From: Protea cynaroides
Taxonomy: Eukaryota; Streptophyta; Magnoliopsida; Proteales; Proteaceae
Length of the DNA stretch: 64,000 nucleotides
Assembly: GCA_028583415.1 (NCBI GenBank)
Contig: CM053276.1
Coordinates: 142,125,902-142,189,901, forward strand
Direction: 5' to 3'
The position numbers were made by a program, and so were the translations under genes. Shown one piece after another: positions 38,201 through 47,260 of the stretch. The notes beneath the pieces are model-generated. The model saw only the letters and a list, made by a program, of their open reading frames with translations, ran no database searches and had not been told where the DNA came from. Numbering within the stretch: position 1 is the stretch's first letter; every line of letters begins with the position of its first letter.

Positions 38201-41200
38201 ATTAGGGATTTGCATTCTAGGACTGCATCACATCCAGGTATTTATTTTTCTTACTGGTATTCTTAGTATCACAAATCTTTGAACAACCTAGTTGGATCAC
38301 TTATTTCAAACAAAATATCCATAATGTCCCAAGGCCGGGTCGGTTGTGGGCGAGGAGGGATTTGAACCCCCGACACCGTGATTCGTAGCCACGTGCTCTA
38401 ATCCTCTGAGCTACAGGCCCCACCCCGTCTCCACTGAATCTGTTCCCGGGAGTACCCTCAAAAAGGAACCTTTCCTCTCCTCAGCCATTTCCATTTCGGG
38501 TTAAGAAGATGTGAAAGCGCCTTTCTCTCTATAAGAACGGCGCGTTCCGAGGTGTGAAGTGGGAGAGATCCAGATTTCTCCAAGGGGTTTTGAATAAGAC
38601 GACCTTTTTTTTTTCATTTTTTTCTTTTTCATATTGAATAAGTAATAAAAATGAGAGGTGTTAAGCTTTTTATCATCCTGGCGTCGAGCTATTTTTCTGT
38701 AGGACCTCCCCTACAGTATCGTCACCGCAGTAGAGTAACCACCAAGTTCGGGATGGATTGGTGTGGTTTTGCAATATTTAGGTTTGTGATGTAGTCTGCT
38801 CTAGCCTTTGCATCAATGCAAACTTTCAACCTTTCAACGCAAAGACATAGAGCCTGCTGCTTCCCTTGCTTCAAAGCTGCTGTTCCGCTGCTTGAACTGA
38901 AAGAGTGCGCATGTAATGTAGGGTCAACTCCAAAGGGGCACATAGAAATCAGCTCTACTGCAGGATCTTATCTTCACCAATAATATCAGTTCTTAGCATG
39001 AAATCAGCAATGAAATATATAAGGGCGTCCTAGTGCATGAGGCTCCCGCTACTGCAGGGTATGAGGAGGCAAAATGTACACAACCTTACCCCCTCGCAAT
39101 GCAGAGAGGCTACTTTCGTGTTTCGAACTCGTGACCTCCAGGTTGCAGTATGATAACCTTACCGTCACACCAAGGTTTGCTTTCATGAAATCAGCAATGG
39201 AATACGTACCAAAAAATTGTCAGTGAGTATATCTCACTGTTGGACCATTGGATGGCGCTGGAACTCTTGTCTAGGATGGGGATTCTTGATAGGAATAACT
39301 CCTCCAAATCTCAGCCAAAACTAATGGCTAAGTCCGTAGTTATGGGGTTTTCCCAGAATTAGAAACTATTCAGTTGCAGCCATTTTAACCTTTGGATGGA
39401 AAGCAACCTGTAGCAATATAACAAACAATGGTGGGTGTAACAAAATAGAAAATTAAGAGAAGATGGAGAGAATCAATGTGTCTTCCTCCTCTCCTTGTAC
39501 CTTTTATTTATAGAAAATATAAAACAACTATTAGATATGATCTAGGACTCTACAAGTCAGAGTCCTAGCTCTCTGCAATACTTTGTATAAGATCATTGCA
39601 AAAATTCTGGCTCTCAAGCTGAAAGAGGTGGTGGGAGACCTGTACACAACCTTACCCCCTCGCAATGCAGAGAGGCTGCTTCCGTGTTTCGAACTTGTGA
39701 CCTCCAGGTTGCAGTATGACAACCTTACCGTCACACCAAGGCTCGCTTTCATGAAATCAGCAATGGAATATGAACAAAAAATTGTCAGTGAGTATATCTC
39801 ACTGTTGGCCATTGGATGGTGCTGGGACTCTTGTCTAGGATGGAGATTCTTGATAGGAATAACTCCTCCAAATCTCAGCCAAAACTAATGGCTAAGTTCG
39901 TAGTTATGGGGTTTTCCCAGAATTAGAAACTATTCAGTTGCAGCCATTTTAACCTTTGGATGGAAAGCAACCTGTAGCAATATAACAAACAATGGTGGGT
40001 GTAACAAAATAGAAAAATAAGAGAAGATGAAGAGAATCAATGTGTCTTCCTCCTCTCCTTATACCTTTTATTTATAGAAAATATAAAACAACTATTAGAT
40101 ATGATCTAGGACTCTACAAGTCAGAGTCCTAGCTCTCTACAATACTTTGTATAAGATCATTGCAAAAATTCTGGCTCTTAGGCTGAAAGAGGTGGTGGGA
40201 GACCTCGTCAGTCCTTGCCAATCGGTTTTCATACATGGTCGAAACATTGTGGACAATATTATGATTTGCATGGATCTCGTTCGGGGTTTTGATAGGAAGC
40301 ATCACTCTCCGGCTGCTATGCTAAAAATTGATCTCCAAAAAGCTTATGACAAAATCAGATGGGAATATATCAAGGAGGTCCTGATCAACATGAAGTTCCC
40401 TGAGAGATTCTCCCAATGGACTCTAGTTTTGGTGAATGGTAGCCCAATTGGTTTCTTCTATGCGAAACGGGGGATTAGACAAGGCTGTCCTATGTCTCCT
40501 TTCTTGTTCTCCCTTGCTTTGGAAGGTTTGTCTAGGAAACTTCAAATCAGCTCTCGTCAACATCGGATTGATTTCTTTCCCCGTTGTAAGGAGATTGACC
40601 TCACCCACTTGGTTTTTGCGGACGACATCATGGTTTTCTCGAAAGGCAACACCAAATCTCTTACGTTCATTGTGGATGTTCTTAGCCACTTTAGCTCTAT
40701 GTCCGGCTTAACCATCAACAAGTAGAAATCCCTTTTGTTCTTGGTTAGTATTGATGAGCCTCACCAAGGGAATCTCAAAAGTATTGTGGATTTTCCCTTG
40801 GCAAATTGCCGGTCACCTATCTGGGTCTGCCCCTCATAGCCTCCAAACTTTCAGTTCATCACTGCTCTCCTATTCTTGACAGGCTAAGGAAGAGACTCCA
40901 TCTGTGGAAAACCAGATTTCTCTCTTATGCAGGTAGATTAGAGCTTCTCAGATCAATCATGCAGAGTTCCTATTTGTAGTGGACAGGGGTTTTTGGTCTT
41001 CTAATAAGATTGCTTCTTCATGTTAGAGGTATCATCCGCAACTCTTCTTGTGGTTTATGTTGGGCAGCAGAAGAAGACGTCAATCACCTCTTTTTCGAGT
41101 GCCCTTTCTCCAAGAGAGTATGGGAAAAGATTATTCATAAATGCTGGCCTTATAGAAGAAGGATCTTATCTCTTGACCTTGAATGGAAGTGGATCATCAA

Positions 41201-43263
41201 GAAATTCAAAGCGAAAACTCCATGTGACACTATAGCCAAGCTTGCATTCGGTGCAACTGTCTACCATATCTGGTTTGAGAGAAACCTTCGAAGATGGGCG
41301 GCTAAGTCTAGAAGCTTCGACCAGATTTGGGAGGCCATCAGATTTGATATTCATGGCAACATAATGCCTTTTAGGTCCCCCTGCCCAGACACCGCTAGAA
41401 ATAGATTTATATTGTCATCTTGGAATTTGGGTAATCCCTGATTGTTAGGGGATCCCCCTGCCCCCTTGTTTTCCTTGTTCTTTTGCTTCTTTTGATTGGG
41501 CTTTAGGCCTAGTTTTGTAAGGAGCCTGGCTCTGTCCTTTGGATACCAAGGTTTGCTTTCTCCTTTTTGGGGTTTTGTTAATACATTCTTTTATTCACCC
41601 AAAAAAAAAACAAGTCCTAGAAACTACCACTAAAAAAAAAGTAGAAGTCCAAGTCCTAGAAACTACCACTAACTACTTTGACTAAGCATGATTCTGATCC
41701 AATGGTTCGATTCCCTGATATAGCGTTGTTCCCAAAATAGCTGGTAAATCCAAACTCAAAATAGAAACTGATTTCGAAGAAGATTCTTGAATAAACATGG
41801 TAGGAACAGACGAACAATGCTGTACCAACAATAGCAATTCACTTCCAGATTTAGGAACTTTCAGAAATAAAAACCAGGTTCGGGAATAACAGTACTAGGA
41901 ATTAGGAATCAGATCTAACTGCTCAAATAGAAATTGTCAAGACTTGCACAGCACTCTTTGGAATCTGAAACAGGGAACCAGGGAACCAGCTGCAGAAACT
42001 CAGAGAACGTAACCGCATGCAACCTGAGACCAAGAACTAAGGCTTCAACAGACCAGCAAGGGATTTCGCAGGTCTGATTAGTAAGCTCTCAGTCGATGGA
42101 GTAGGAAACCAGCAGAATACTTAGAAGAAGATACTTTGTCTCTGCCATACTGATCCATGCGGTAAATTCCTTTCGGGAACATGGATGCCATGGGGAAGTT
42201 CAATCAAGTACAGCATTAAGTCCAGTTTTTTTTTTTTTTTTTTGGTGGTGAACAAATATTTAGTTTATTATGTATTGAACAGAGGCAATAGCCTCGGTAA
42301 CGGTCGGATGATGGTAAAAAGTCATAGCAAACCCTGTAGCTACTTGTACTAAAAACCAAGTACTAAACAATAAAATTTGTTGACATGGGGAGGAACATAT
42401 TTACTAGTTATATCATCTGCAATCGCTTGAATCTCGAGACATTGTCTTGGAGGCTCCTCGGCCTTGGAGGGGCTTGCTGTCGTCCCCTTTTCTCCCGGTG
42501 TATGTGAAAAAGGACGACGTATGCTAATGTGAATATTTTCTATGAGAAAATGCTCGTATTAAAAATTAGTTGATGCTATATATTGGTGCCCTATCTAATA
42601 TAGGAAGGCAAACAGACGCCTCTTAGTACACTACGCTGGCAGCAGTAATGGATCATCAAGTTGTCTCTCTTTTTTCCCATATTTCTAAGAAAAAGAAATC
42701 GATGAAGCTAGAAGAAGGTGCAAGAAGGTAGGGGATATGGCCTAAGACATCCCACCTTAAGGTTTATGTAGTCTTTCACCTCAAGAGTCTCTCACTCCAA
42801 TTGTCTCTGACTGCAAACATGGTATAAACCAAACTCTTTCATTATCTTAAAACTTAGGCAAAGCTCTATTACAACTCAATATATAGACTTCAAAAGACTA
42901 GCCATGATGGGGACTAAGAAGAGCCTCCATCGATTGGGCTACTATTACAAAATAGAAACTAAACAAAATAGTAACAACTGGAAATAGAAAGTAAATACAA
43001 CTGCCTCTTAGCTATCAACTAAAATAGAAACTCTCTAAGATACTCTTAGCTAATAGCTACACATGATTTGCTAATCTAAGACGTAGAAACTATTAAAAAA
43101 GAATGTAAGAAATAGAAATAGAAACTATTGAAATAGAAAGTAAGAAATAGAAACTTGATATTACATAAGTGTTAGGAAAAAGAAATAAACTAAAATAAAC
43201 CAGCAAGGACCAAATTACCCAAAAAAAAAACCAGCAAGGATCAATTGGAGAGAACACGATAAA

Positions 43264-43327
<64 letters not shown>

Positions 43328-45676
43328 AGAATCAATGGTACTTGCTCTCCTTGTAGTTTATATTTATAGAAAATAGAAAACTACTACTAGATAGGATTTA
43401 AGATTTTACAAATCAGAGTCCTAGTTACAAACTAAAGATGAAATAAACCAAAATAAGAAAAGGAAATTAACAAACCCATAATCTTTAAATAAGTCAAAGA
43501 TTATCTACTTAATTAGGACACTAATGAAATCTGCTTTGACTTGGTCAAAGTAGCTATTACGCTAACATTAAGAGATAACATTGGTGGGGTGGGGAATGCA
43601 TCAGCTTGAAACCCTTTAAGCTTTCCACCAATCCTCACTTTGAGGCCTAGTGATGGCTAAGGTAGCAGTGAAGGATGAGCCGGTTTTCTTGAGTTGTTGA
43701 ATATGACGAAGCAATTATTCCAATTCATGGGTTGAAGTTCCTGAAAAAGATGTAGATGAGGCAGGTGCAGGTTCTAGAGAACGTGCAGGTGGTATATAGT
43801 ATGTCGGAGGTGTTAGATTGGAATCAGCAGAGTCAAGATGGACGGACTCAACCAAAGAATCAACCTGTTCAGGTCGCCCTTGTTTGGCCCAACAATTATC
43901 AACAAGATGATTTGACCACTGAAGGTTTAATATCAAGAAGATTTGTCAGTACAGGAACCACTAGAACCATGGCCACATCCTTGGCTAGTGCCATGATCTC
44001 TACTAGATAAGGAGCCGCGGCCATAGCCAACATATAGAGCGGAATTATTGTTGGATGCAGCAATGGTGTCACCTTTAGGAGTAGTAATCAAGCGTTGAAG
44101 ACGAAAAAAAGTCTCGAGAAGAGTAGGAACCTTTTCTCCCATCAGGAGCTGCCATTTAACATAGTGGTAGTCAGGTTGTAGGCCAGCCATGAATTTGACA
44201 ACAAAGAACTCACTTCGTTGTGCCTTTTATTGTTCAAGATTGGTAGTCAAAGGCTGATTGAACTTCTCGATAAGTACAACTGAGGTGGCCGAAACCAAGA
44301 ATAAAAGTTAGATTCATTCAACGTTTAATACGTAAAATGCATATTATTCGCGTTTATTATGTTTTGGTACTAAATACACGAATAAATCCTACTCTATGGA
44401 ATTATATGTAAAAATACGTTTTATGCAGCCCAAAAAATATAGTATTTTATGAGTATTATATGCGTTTTTACTAACTATGGGAAAGTTTGAATTTTAATAA
44501 CTATGTGATACCAAAAGGTTTACCATTAAATGGTTTTAATGAGCAGACTGTAAGGTTACTCCATTGAGACCTAGTACTCATGGGTTAGAATCTGGAAACA
44601 GACTCTTTGTAAAGATGGGGTAAGGCTGTGCACATTTGCCTTCCTCAGATCCCGCAATGCCGGGAGCCTCGTGCACTGAGTACGCCCTTTAATGAGCAGA
44701 TTGTCCAATTGTTCACATAAGGGAATCAACAGTTTTGATAGATGAGCACTTATAATAGAAGTGTGGCTCTGTTAAATTAAGAAATAGCAAATACTATATT
44801 ACAGATTTTGATGATGGCTGACCAAGAGCTCATTTTTTGCAACAGTACAGTCAGTCAACTCTTAAAATTTCTGCCCAGTTTCTCTTTTTCTTTTATATCT
44901 TTTTAATGCCTTTGGTGAATAAACTATACTGAAGAATTGTTCACCAACTCAAATATGCCTTTTTCCTAACTCAATGGGCACGACTTTTTCCGCCATTCAC
45001 CTCTGTTTAGAGCCATGTTTATCACATTTAAAATAAAAGGGGTGCTGCTTATCCAGTGCATGAAGCTCCCGCCACTACGGGGTTTGGGGAGGGGCTTATG
45101 TACGCAGCCTATTGCGGAGACGTTTCCAAATTTGAAGCCACCCATGACCACCAAGTCACAATGGAGCAACCTTACTATTGTGCCTTACCCCCTAGAACTT
45201 CATCAAAGCAAGCGAAGCCAAGAATGCATGTTGTATATTTGAAACAGGTTGACCTCCTTGCTTCTCTCATGGTACAATCCTCTTCCCTCTGAGCCCCCCC
45301 TTTCTCCTCGGTCCACCCTGCCATGTTTATTACATATCACTAGTTAATAATTTAGTCATTCTATTGGAATTAATAATGACGGGATTTCTCATCAGAATTA
45401 TGAACACTTGTCTGCAGATTTTGCAGTCCATCCTGGGATTTAGAGTTGAAGTTCCTTTGAGAAGCTCAGGGAGGTATAATTTTCTATCTAATTCATACAT
45501 GAATTCCTAAAAAAAAAAATGTGAGAAATGAACTTTGAATTGGGGTTCAATTGAGTTGCAGGCAATCAGTTGGAGGATTGTATTACCTGTCATATTTGGA
45601 TGGCAATATGCTTCTTGGTCGTGCTGTTGGAGGTGGAGGTGTATTTGTGTTCACCAAAGCTCAGCCTTTAACATGA
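24257..45676 (+). CDS. FBN8: Plastid fibrillin / plastid-lipid-associated protein, eight exons
   Basis: Fibrillins (PAP/fibrillin, PF04755) are lipocalin-like proteins of plastoglobules, stroma and thylakoids that bind lipids and quinones. Exons: 24257-24418, 24514-24627, 24811-24945, 36569-36664, 37276-37356, 37941-38027, 45418-45473, 45562-45676. All junctions are GT-AG and all join in frame, giving 281 residues and TGA at 45674. Family marks are QRGLIATSDQRSSIEEAL, LVKLDGTWRLQYTSAP, NVVRWSILSLLE, SEELQAVIAPAVLPRTF and a C-terminal YYLSYLDGNMLLGR block. Exon 1 looks like a chloroplast transit peptide. The FBN8/PAP10 assignment rests on remembered similarity and length; the family is sure, the subgroup less so. 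No coding lesion was found. Introns 3 (11.6 kb) and 6 (7.4 kb) are packed with transposons. Confidence 0.85.
24514..24627 (+). CDS. FBN8: Fibrillin exon 2
   Basis: 38 codons, NTKFQRETQKHNLLRAIQ to RSSIEEAL. Acceptor TTTCAG at 24508-24513 follows a long T tract. This is the N-terminal helix typical of fibrillins. Confidence 0.85.
24811..24945 (+). CDS. FBN8: Fibrillin exon 3
   Basis: 45 codons, VCVEGYDAGSPIDLVKLDG to AARLPFFQ, including the lipocalin-like GTWRLQYTS strand. Donor CAG|GTATAC. The 11,623-bp intron 3 follows. Confidence 0.9.
25140..25641 (-). pseudogene. Copia RNase H region
   Basis: LNQSKYALSLLQRTNMMDCK, RPDLTYLVNKVCQFMHSP, AYTDEDWAGCPDDPKSTSGY and, in another frame, AEYKGIANGLANAASELF (about 25140-25195). 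Truncated just after this block. Confidence 0.85.
25759..26427 (-). pseudogene. Copia reverse transcriptase
   Basis: Contains KWRDAMASKFNALVRNGTWD, RLVAKGFTQQFGFDYDETF and LRKVLYGLKQAPCAWYHRL. The catalytic YVDD is present at 25763-25774 but in another frame from the preceding block. Three frame changes. Confidence 0.85.
26503..27021 (-). pseudogene. Copia integrase C-terminal region and linker
   Basis: PTPILKNVSPYETLFQKVPD, VFGCVCYPWLRLYG and CVFLGYSLQHKGYKCLH are typical of the copia integrase C-terminus, followed by a Thr/Pro-rich linker of low complexity. Confidence 0.8.
27110..27947 (-). pseudogene. Copia GAG-pre-integrase and integrase core
   Basis: 27947-27513 carries the GAG-pre-integrase zinc region (MVWHDRFGHPAKPIVSS). 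27472-27110 carries the integrase core: SDLWGPAPIISSSRFKYYIA with the first Asp, FQSDGGGEF with the second, and NGRVERKHRH with Glu. A frameshift in a T6 run near 27520-27530 separates the two parts. Confidence 0.85.
28000..29954. other. Unassigned intron sequence
   Basis: No gene supported. The stretch from about 28630 to 29140 has LTR-like traits (tttataaatag near 28973, CT-rich leader) but no defined ends. 29418-29890 has two overlapping open frames with no recognised domain; probably retroelement debris. Confidence 0.4.
30329..31100 (+). repeat. 5' LTR of the TG...TA element
   Basis: 772 bp. CT-rich leader at 30740-30790. Differs from the 3' LTR by several indels (that copy has an extra TTATTTTAATTGTGATATAT block), so the insertion is not recent. 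Confidence 0.88.
31154..31528 (+). CDS. Short ORF inside the non-autonomous LTR element
   Basis: 124 codons starting MEGLWQRLEDELVASRVSQ 40 bp after the primer-binding site, ending TGA. Predicted helical and acidic, with a possible short coiled coil near the N-terminus, then Val/Glu-rich sequence. No gag zinc knuckle, protease or polymerase motif. Its place matches gag, but I do not recognise it; it may be a gag remnant without function. Confidence 0.4.
   Translation: MEGLWQRLEDELVASRVSQERFNTSIYNLSHSVQELDWILAWMEQCLGILEPLIVKSLNVVSKEAPTPPSDGYIEEDKVEDQICHMVEIVIVTESSIKVCAEEVSSEVANVVQVEIMAQGDILQ
31763..32601 (+). repeat. 3' LTR of the TG...TA element
   Basis: 839 bp, same ends as the 5' LTR. Internal duplications account for the greater length. 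Confidence 0.88.
33026..34102 (-). mobile_element. Solo LTR (copia-like ends)
   Basis: Read on the minus strand it begins TGTTGGATGTGTGTGGCCCA, a common copia LTR start, and ends GTTTTTCCTAATA. Flanked by TGAAG on both sides (33021-33025 and 34103-34107). 1077 bp, no coding sequence. Removing it restores unit B of the surrounding duplication. Confidence 0.75.
34911..34976. repeat. Perfect 26-bp inverted repeat
   Basis: Arms 34911-34936 and 34951-34976 are exact reverse complements, separated by a 14-bp loop containing CTCGAG. The arm sequence (ACATTGTTGTGTGCCCTTCC) recurs imperfectly at 34747-34771, 34873-34893, 35135-35155 and 36370-36395, so it is the end of a dispersed repeat family meeting head to head. 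Confidence 0.9.
35159..35199. repeat. (TA)n microsatellite
   Basis: About 20 TA units followed by a C-rich run. Confidence 0.95.
35238..35979. mobile_element. Mutator-type non-autonomous element, 742 bp
   Basis: Ends CAAGGTTTAAAAATCTCAT and ATGAGATTTTAAACCAT are imperfect inverted repeats. The 9-bp direct repeat GCTCTGCAC flanks it (35229-35237 and 35980-35988), the length expected of Mutator transposition. Both ends of the interior are full of the palindrome GAGATCTC within CGAGATCTCGSCGAGA wording. Short frames inside are not genes. Confidence 0.75.
36000..36142. mobile_element. hAT-type MITE, copy 1
   Basis: 143 bp, ends CATAGTTGTCAAGACG and CGCCTTGACAACTATG, flanked by the 8-bp duplication ACATCAAC (35992-35999 and 36143-36150). 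GC-rich interior of nested GCGCCTAGGCG words. It inserted a few bases from the Mutator-type element's target duplication. Confidence 0.92.
36569..36664 (+). CDS. FBN8: Fibrillin exon 4
   Basis: 32 codons, VGQIYQKFECRDHSNGG to ILSLLE; acceptor TTGTAG, donor GAG|GTAGAT. It continues exon 3 in phase across the 11.6-kb intron. Confidence 0.9.
37276..37356 (+). CDS. FBN8: Fibrillin exon 5
   Basis: 27 codons, EHEGATLLVSAKFSVVS to IYLKFEE; acceptor TATGTAG, donor GAG|GTCGGT. The 611-bp intron before it is ordinary unique sequence. Confidence 0.88.
37626..37766. mobile_element. hAT-type MITE, copy 2
   Basis: 141 bp with the same ends as copy 1, flanked by TTGTTAAC on both sides (37618-37625 and 37767-37774). 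Lies in fibrillin intron 5. Confidence 0.92.
37941..38027 (+). CDS. FBN8: Fibrillin exon 6
   Basis: 29 codons, VAIQNISISEELQAVIAP to TFLSMQ; acceptor TTGGCAG, donor CAG|GTACAT. A MITE (37626-37766) sits in the intron just upstream. The 7390-bp intron 6 follows. Confidence 0.9.
38348..38420 (-). tRNA. trnR-ACG: Plastid-derived tRNA-Arg (ACG), relic
   Basis: Minus strand starts GGGCCTGTAGCTCAG, has the anticodon loop CTACGAA, and ends GTTCAAATCCCTCCTCGCCC. It differs from the usual plastid gene by a few transitions, including one that leaves a G-T pair in the anticodon stem. In a nuclear intron it is not expected to be functional. Confidence 0.85.
38677..38768 (-). rRNA. rrn5: Plastid 5S rRNA, partial relic
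   Basis: The plus strand reads CCTGGCGTCGAGCTATTTTT, then CAGTATCGTCACCGCAGTAG, then AAGTTCGGGATGGATTGG, the complement of plastid 5S rRNA. The 5' end of the rRNA (beyond 38768) is missing, and small indels are present. Confidence 0.85.
39022..39180 (+). mobile_element. tRNA-derived SINE, copy 1
   Basis: CTAGTGCATGAGGCTCCCGC, ACAACCTTACCCCCTCGCAA, CGAACTCGTGACCTCCAGG and TCACACCAAGG are the standard blocks of the plant Au-type SINE as I remember it. A second, 5'-truncated copy (39642-39745) exists because of the local tandem duplication. Confidence 0.7.
39075..40205 (+). repeat. 566-bp tandem duplication spanning SINE and LINE junctions
   Basis: Units 39075-39640 and 39641-40205 are about 97% identical by eye. 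Each runs from the middle of the SINE, through flanking sequence, into the first 70 bp of the LINE (TTTGTATAAGATCATTGC). The copy made a second SINE piece and a LINE stub. Confidence 0.9.
40147..40725 (+). pseudogene. LINE reverse transcriptase
   Basis: MYKIIAKILALRLKEVVGDL, CQSVFIHGRNIVDNIM, KIDLQKAYDKIRWEYI, RGIRQGCPMSPFLFSLALE and LVFADDIMVFSKG, including the catalytic FADD. Stop TAG follows at 40723, with LINE sequence continuing behind it, so it is a broken polymerase. Confidence 0.9.
41010..41441 (+). pseudogene. LINE C-terminal zf-RVT domain
   Basis: CGLCWAAEEDVNHLFFECPF gives the Cys/His zinc-binding pattern and WFERNLRRWAAKSRS the following conserved block. Typical C-terminus of plant L1-type ORF2, here a remnant. 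Confidence 0.85.
43267..43326. repeat. (GA)n microsatellite
   Basis: Thirty AG units. The flanks resemble the sequence around 39430-39560, suggesting a diverged repeat copy. Confidence 0.95.
43690..44230 (-). pseudogene. Ty1/copia gag fragment
   Basis: Minus strand 44190-43933 reads MAGLQPDYHYVKWQLLMGEK, ETFFRLQRLITTP, then GYGRGSL and a Gly/Ser-rich tail. It looks like copia gag before the zinc knuckle. Continuing frames to about 43690 are broken. No other part of this element is seen here. Confidence 0.65.
44541..44690 (-). mobile_element. tRNA-derived SINE, copy 2
   Basis: Reverse complement of the copy 1 blocks: AGTGCACGAGGCTCCCGGCA, ACAGCCTTACCCCATC and TGGAGTAACCTTAC on the minus strand. 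Confidence 0.65.
45041..45185 (+). mobile_element. tRNA-derived SINE, copy 3
   Basis: ATCCAGTGCATGAAGCTCCC, GGGGAGGGGCTTATGTACGC and GAGCAACCTTACTATTG match copy 1 in order. It lies about 230 bp before fibrillin exon 7. Confidence 0.65.
45418..45473 (+). CDS. FBN8: Fibrillin exon 7
   Basis: 18 codons plus two bases, ILQSILGFRVEVPLRSSG; acceptor CTGCAG, donor AG|GTATAA. The split arginine codon is completed by exon 8. Confidence 0.87.
45562..45676 (+). CDS. FBN8: Fibrillin exon 8 with stop
   Basis: Completes Arg, then QSVGGLYYLSYLDGNMLLGR and GGGVFVFTKAQPLT, TGA at 45674-45676. This C-terminal block is the most conserved fibrillin signature. The 3' region to about 46480 contains no other gene. 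Confidence 0.9.
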
Positions 45677-47064
45677 TAAAGACCAGGTTCATCTCTTCCT
45701 TAAGCTGATTGTGAATTGAAATATAGACTGTAAAGTAAAGTAAAATCCTATCCCACCCGATACATTTATACCTGAGTTTCAGAGTCCACGTACTTTCACC
45801 TGCCTCACTTTCTAACTTTCAAGTCATTGTCTTATAAATGCTAAGAAAATTTATGATCTTTGATTGTTTACATCCGTTCATCCAGCTGGCTCGCTTTCTA
45901 GTTTACCAGTGTTGACTTTTAAAATGCAAGGAATTTTTATATATGTTCAATTGTGCATGTGTTTAAATGGTGCATGTATCTTTGTTTCTTTGTGCGTGTG
46001 CATATTTTGGGTTTGGTGGGGTTAAATTTGAACCCAAACTGTTCGATGAAAGGGTTGGAAAAACAAACCTAACACAATACATTTAAGTTGTCAACTGATT
46101 ACCAAGTACCAACCAACAGACCTCTTTAAAGAGTTTATTGAATTTTTTTTTTGAAGTATATTTTGGTACAGATTTTCACATCTAGCTAGTCTTCTTAACA
46201 TTATTTTAGCCAGGGTTAGTTGCCACCTTGCTGGTGGTAACTATGTCCAACCCATATTCTAATTTAAAATAATTGGATCAGGTCAGGTTAGCTTTTGCCA
46301 CCGCTACAATGAGGAGGCGGCGCTTGATGACCTTCGAGTCATAATCAAAGTCATCGTCTGCAGATGCCTTTTTCATGGTTTTGCCAAATATGTACTAGTC
46401 AAAGGGTTGCTTTTGTAATGTATTGTGCTTGTAAACCAAAGCCTACTTCACTCTCCAACGTCCCAACTGAATTGCTATGTGTATTGTCTGATCATCTATG
46501 ACTTCTGAAATCCTCAAAAAATTCAGCAGTTGCCATTGGTGGTACATGCATTTGATAGTTTGTGGGTGTTACCCATGATTTAAGTTCACAGTATCGGAAC
46601 AAGTATAGATCTCTATAGAAACCAATATAGATTTGATACTTTATGGCCGTATCAGTCAGATATGCTGAGTCAGCATACCATTTTGCCCAGGAATCAAATA
46701 GCAGTTCTTGTATCCGCCCATTGTGAAAACCAATCTGGATATGCCCTATGATCTCTAAACCAATATTGCACCCTTCAAACACCATAACCTCAGTAAATGT
46801 TTTTTTTTTTCCTTCTTATTTTTCTTTTTAAATTTCTCTTACACAATCCAATAATCAAAGTGACTGCAATTGGCGTCCACTGCTGCTGGTGTGACTAGGC
46901 AGCGTTGGGAGGGTTTTTATGGTGCTACTGTTTTTTGGAAGCTGTTCTTTTGGAGGGAAAGAGAAGAGGGATAAGAGAGAAGATGAAGAAACACCAACAG
47001 GCATAGCTGCTGTTTTTCACAGGTTCAACGAAGATGGGAAGGAGAGAGGATAAAATAGGGAAAC

Positions 47065-47107
<43 letters not shown>

Positions 47108-47260
47108 GAACAAATGAAAATAGAAGCAACAACGGAACTTTGGAGAAAATGGCCGGTTTCTAATTGTGGGCTGGTTTCCTTTTTGAGGTAGAAAAAAAGT
47201 AAAAACCCACCAACTTCAAGAATTTTGAAAAGATTTTTTGACATACCAATGAAATCTGCT
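45677..47260. other. 3' flank of the fibrillin gene, no gene seen
   Basis: The 3' UTR probably covers the first few hundred bases; no certain poly-A signal. A minus-strand open frame at 46785-46492 (97 codons, starting MVFEGCNIGLEIIGHIQIGF) has no domain I recognise. A (GA)n run lies at 47067-47104. Confidence 0.5.

Larger units (their letters stand above)
38340..38768 (-). other. Nuclear plastid DNA insert (NUPT) from the rRNA operon
   Basis: About 430 bp collinear with the plastid end of the rRNA operon: trnR-ACG, spacer, then part of rrn5, all minus strand here. Order and orientation match plastid DNA. Outer limits are approximate, since the ends fall in the 5S gene on one side and beyond the tRNA on the other. 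Confidence 0.85.
40133..41612 (+). mobile_element. 5'-truncated LINE (L1-type)
   Basis: Encodes the middle of the reverse transcriptase and then a zf-RVT domain, and ends in a poly-A run (41601-41610). AGTCCTAG flanks it at 40125-40132 and 41613-41620, a likely target duplication. An internal deletion near 40980 joins the polymerase to the C-terminal part. Confidence 0.85.
38028..45417 (+). other. Fibrillin intron 6, transposon-filled
   Basis: 7.4 kb. Contains the plastid insert, SINEs, the 566-bp duplication, a LINE, a GA microsatellite and a copia gag fragment, listed separately. The rest (41620-43260 and 44230-44540) is AT-rich with no gene. A T20 run at 42222-42243 followed by ggtggtgaacaaa may be the tail of a minus-strand LINE. 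Confidence 0.8.

Noticed and set aside
38348..38768. Functional nuclear tRNA-Arg and 5S rRNA genes
   Set aside because: The sequence is plastid type, truncated, mutated, and in plastid operon order, so it is an insert.
43093..43335. Ser/Leu-repeat peptide
   Set aside because: Translation of the (GA)n microsatellite.
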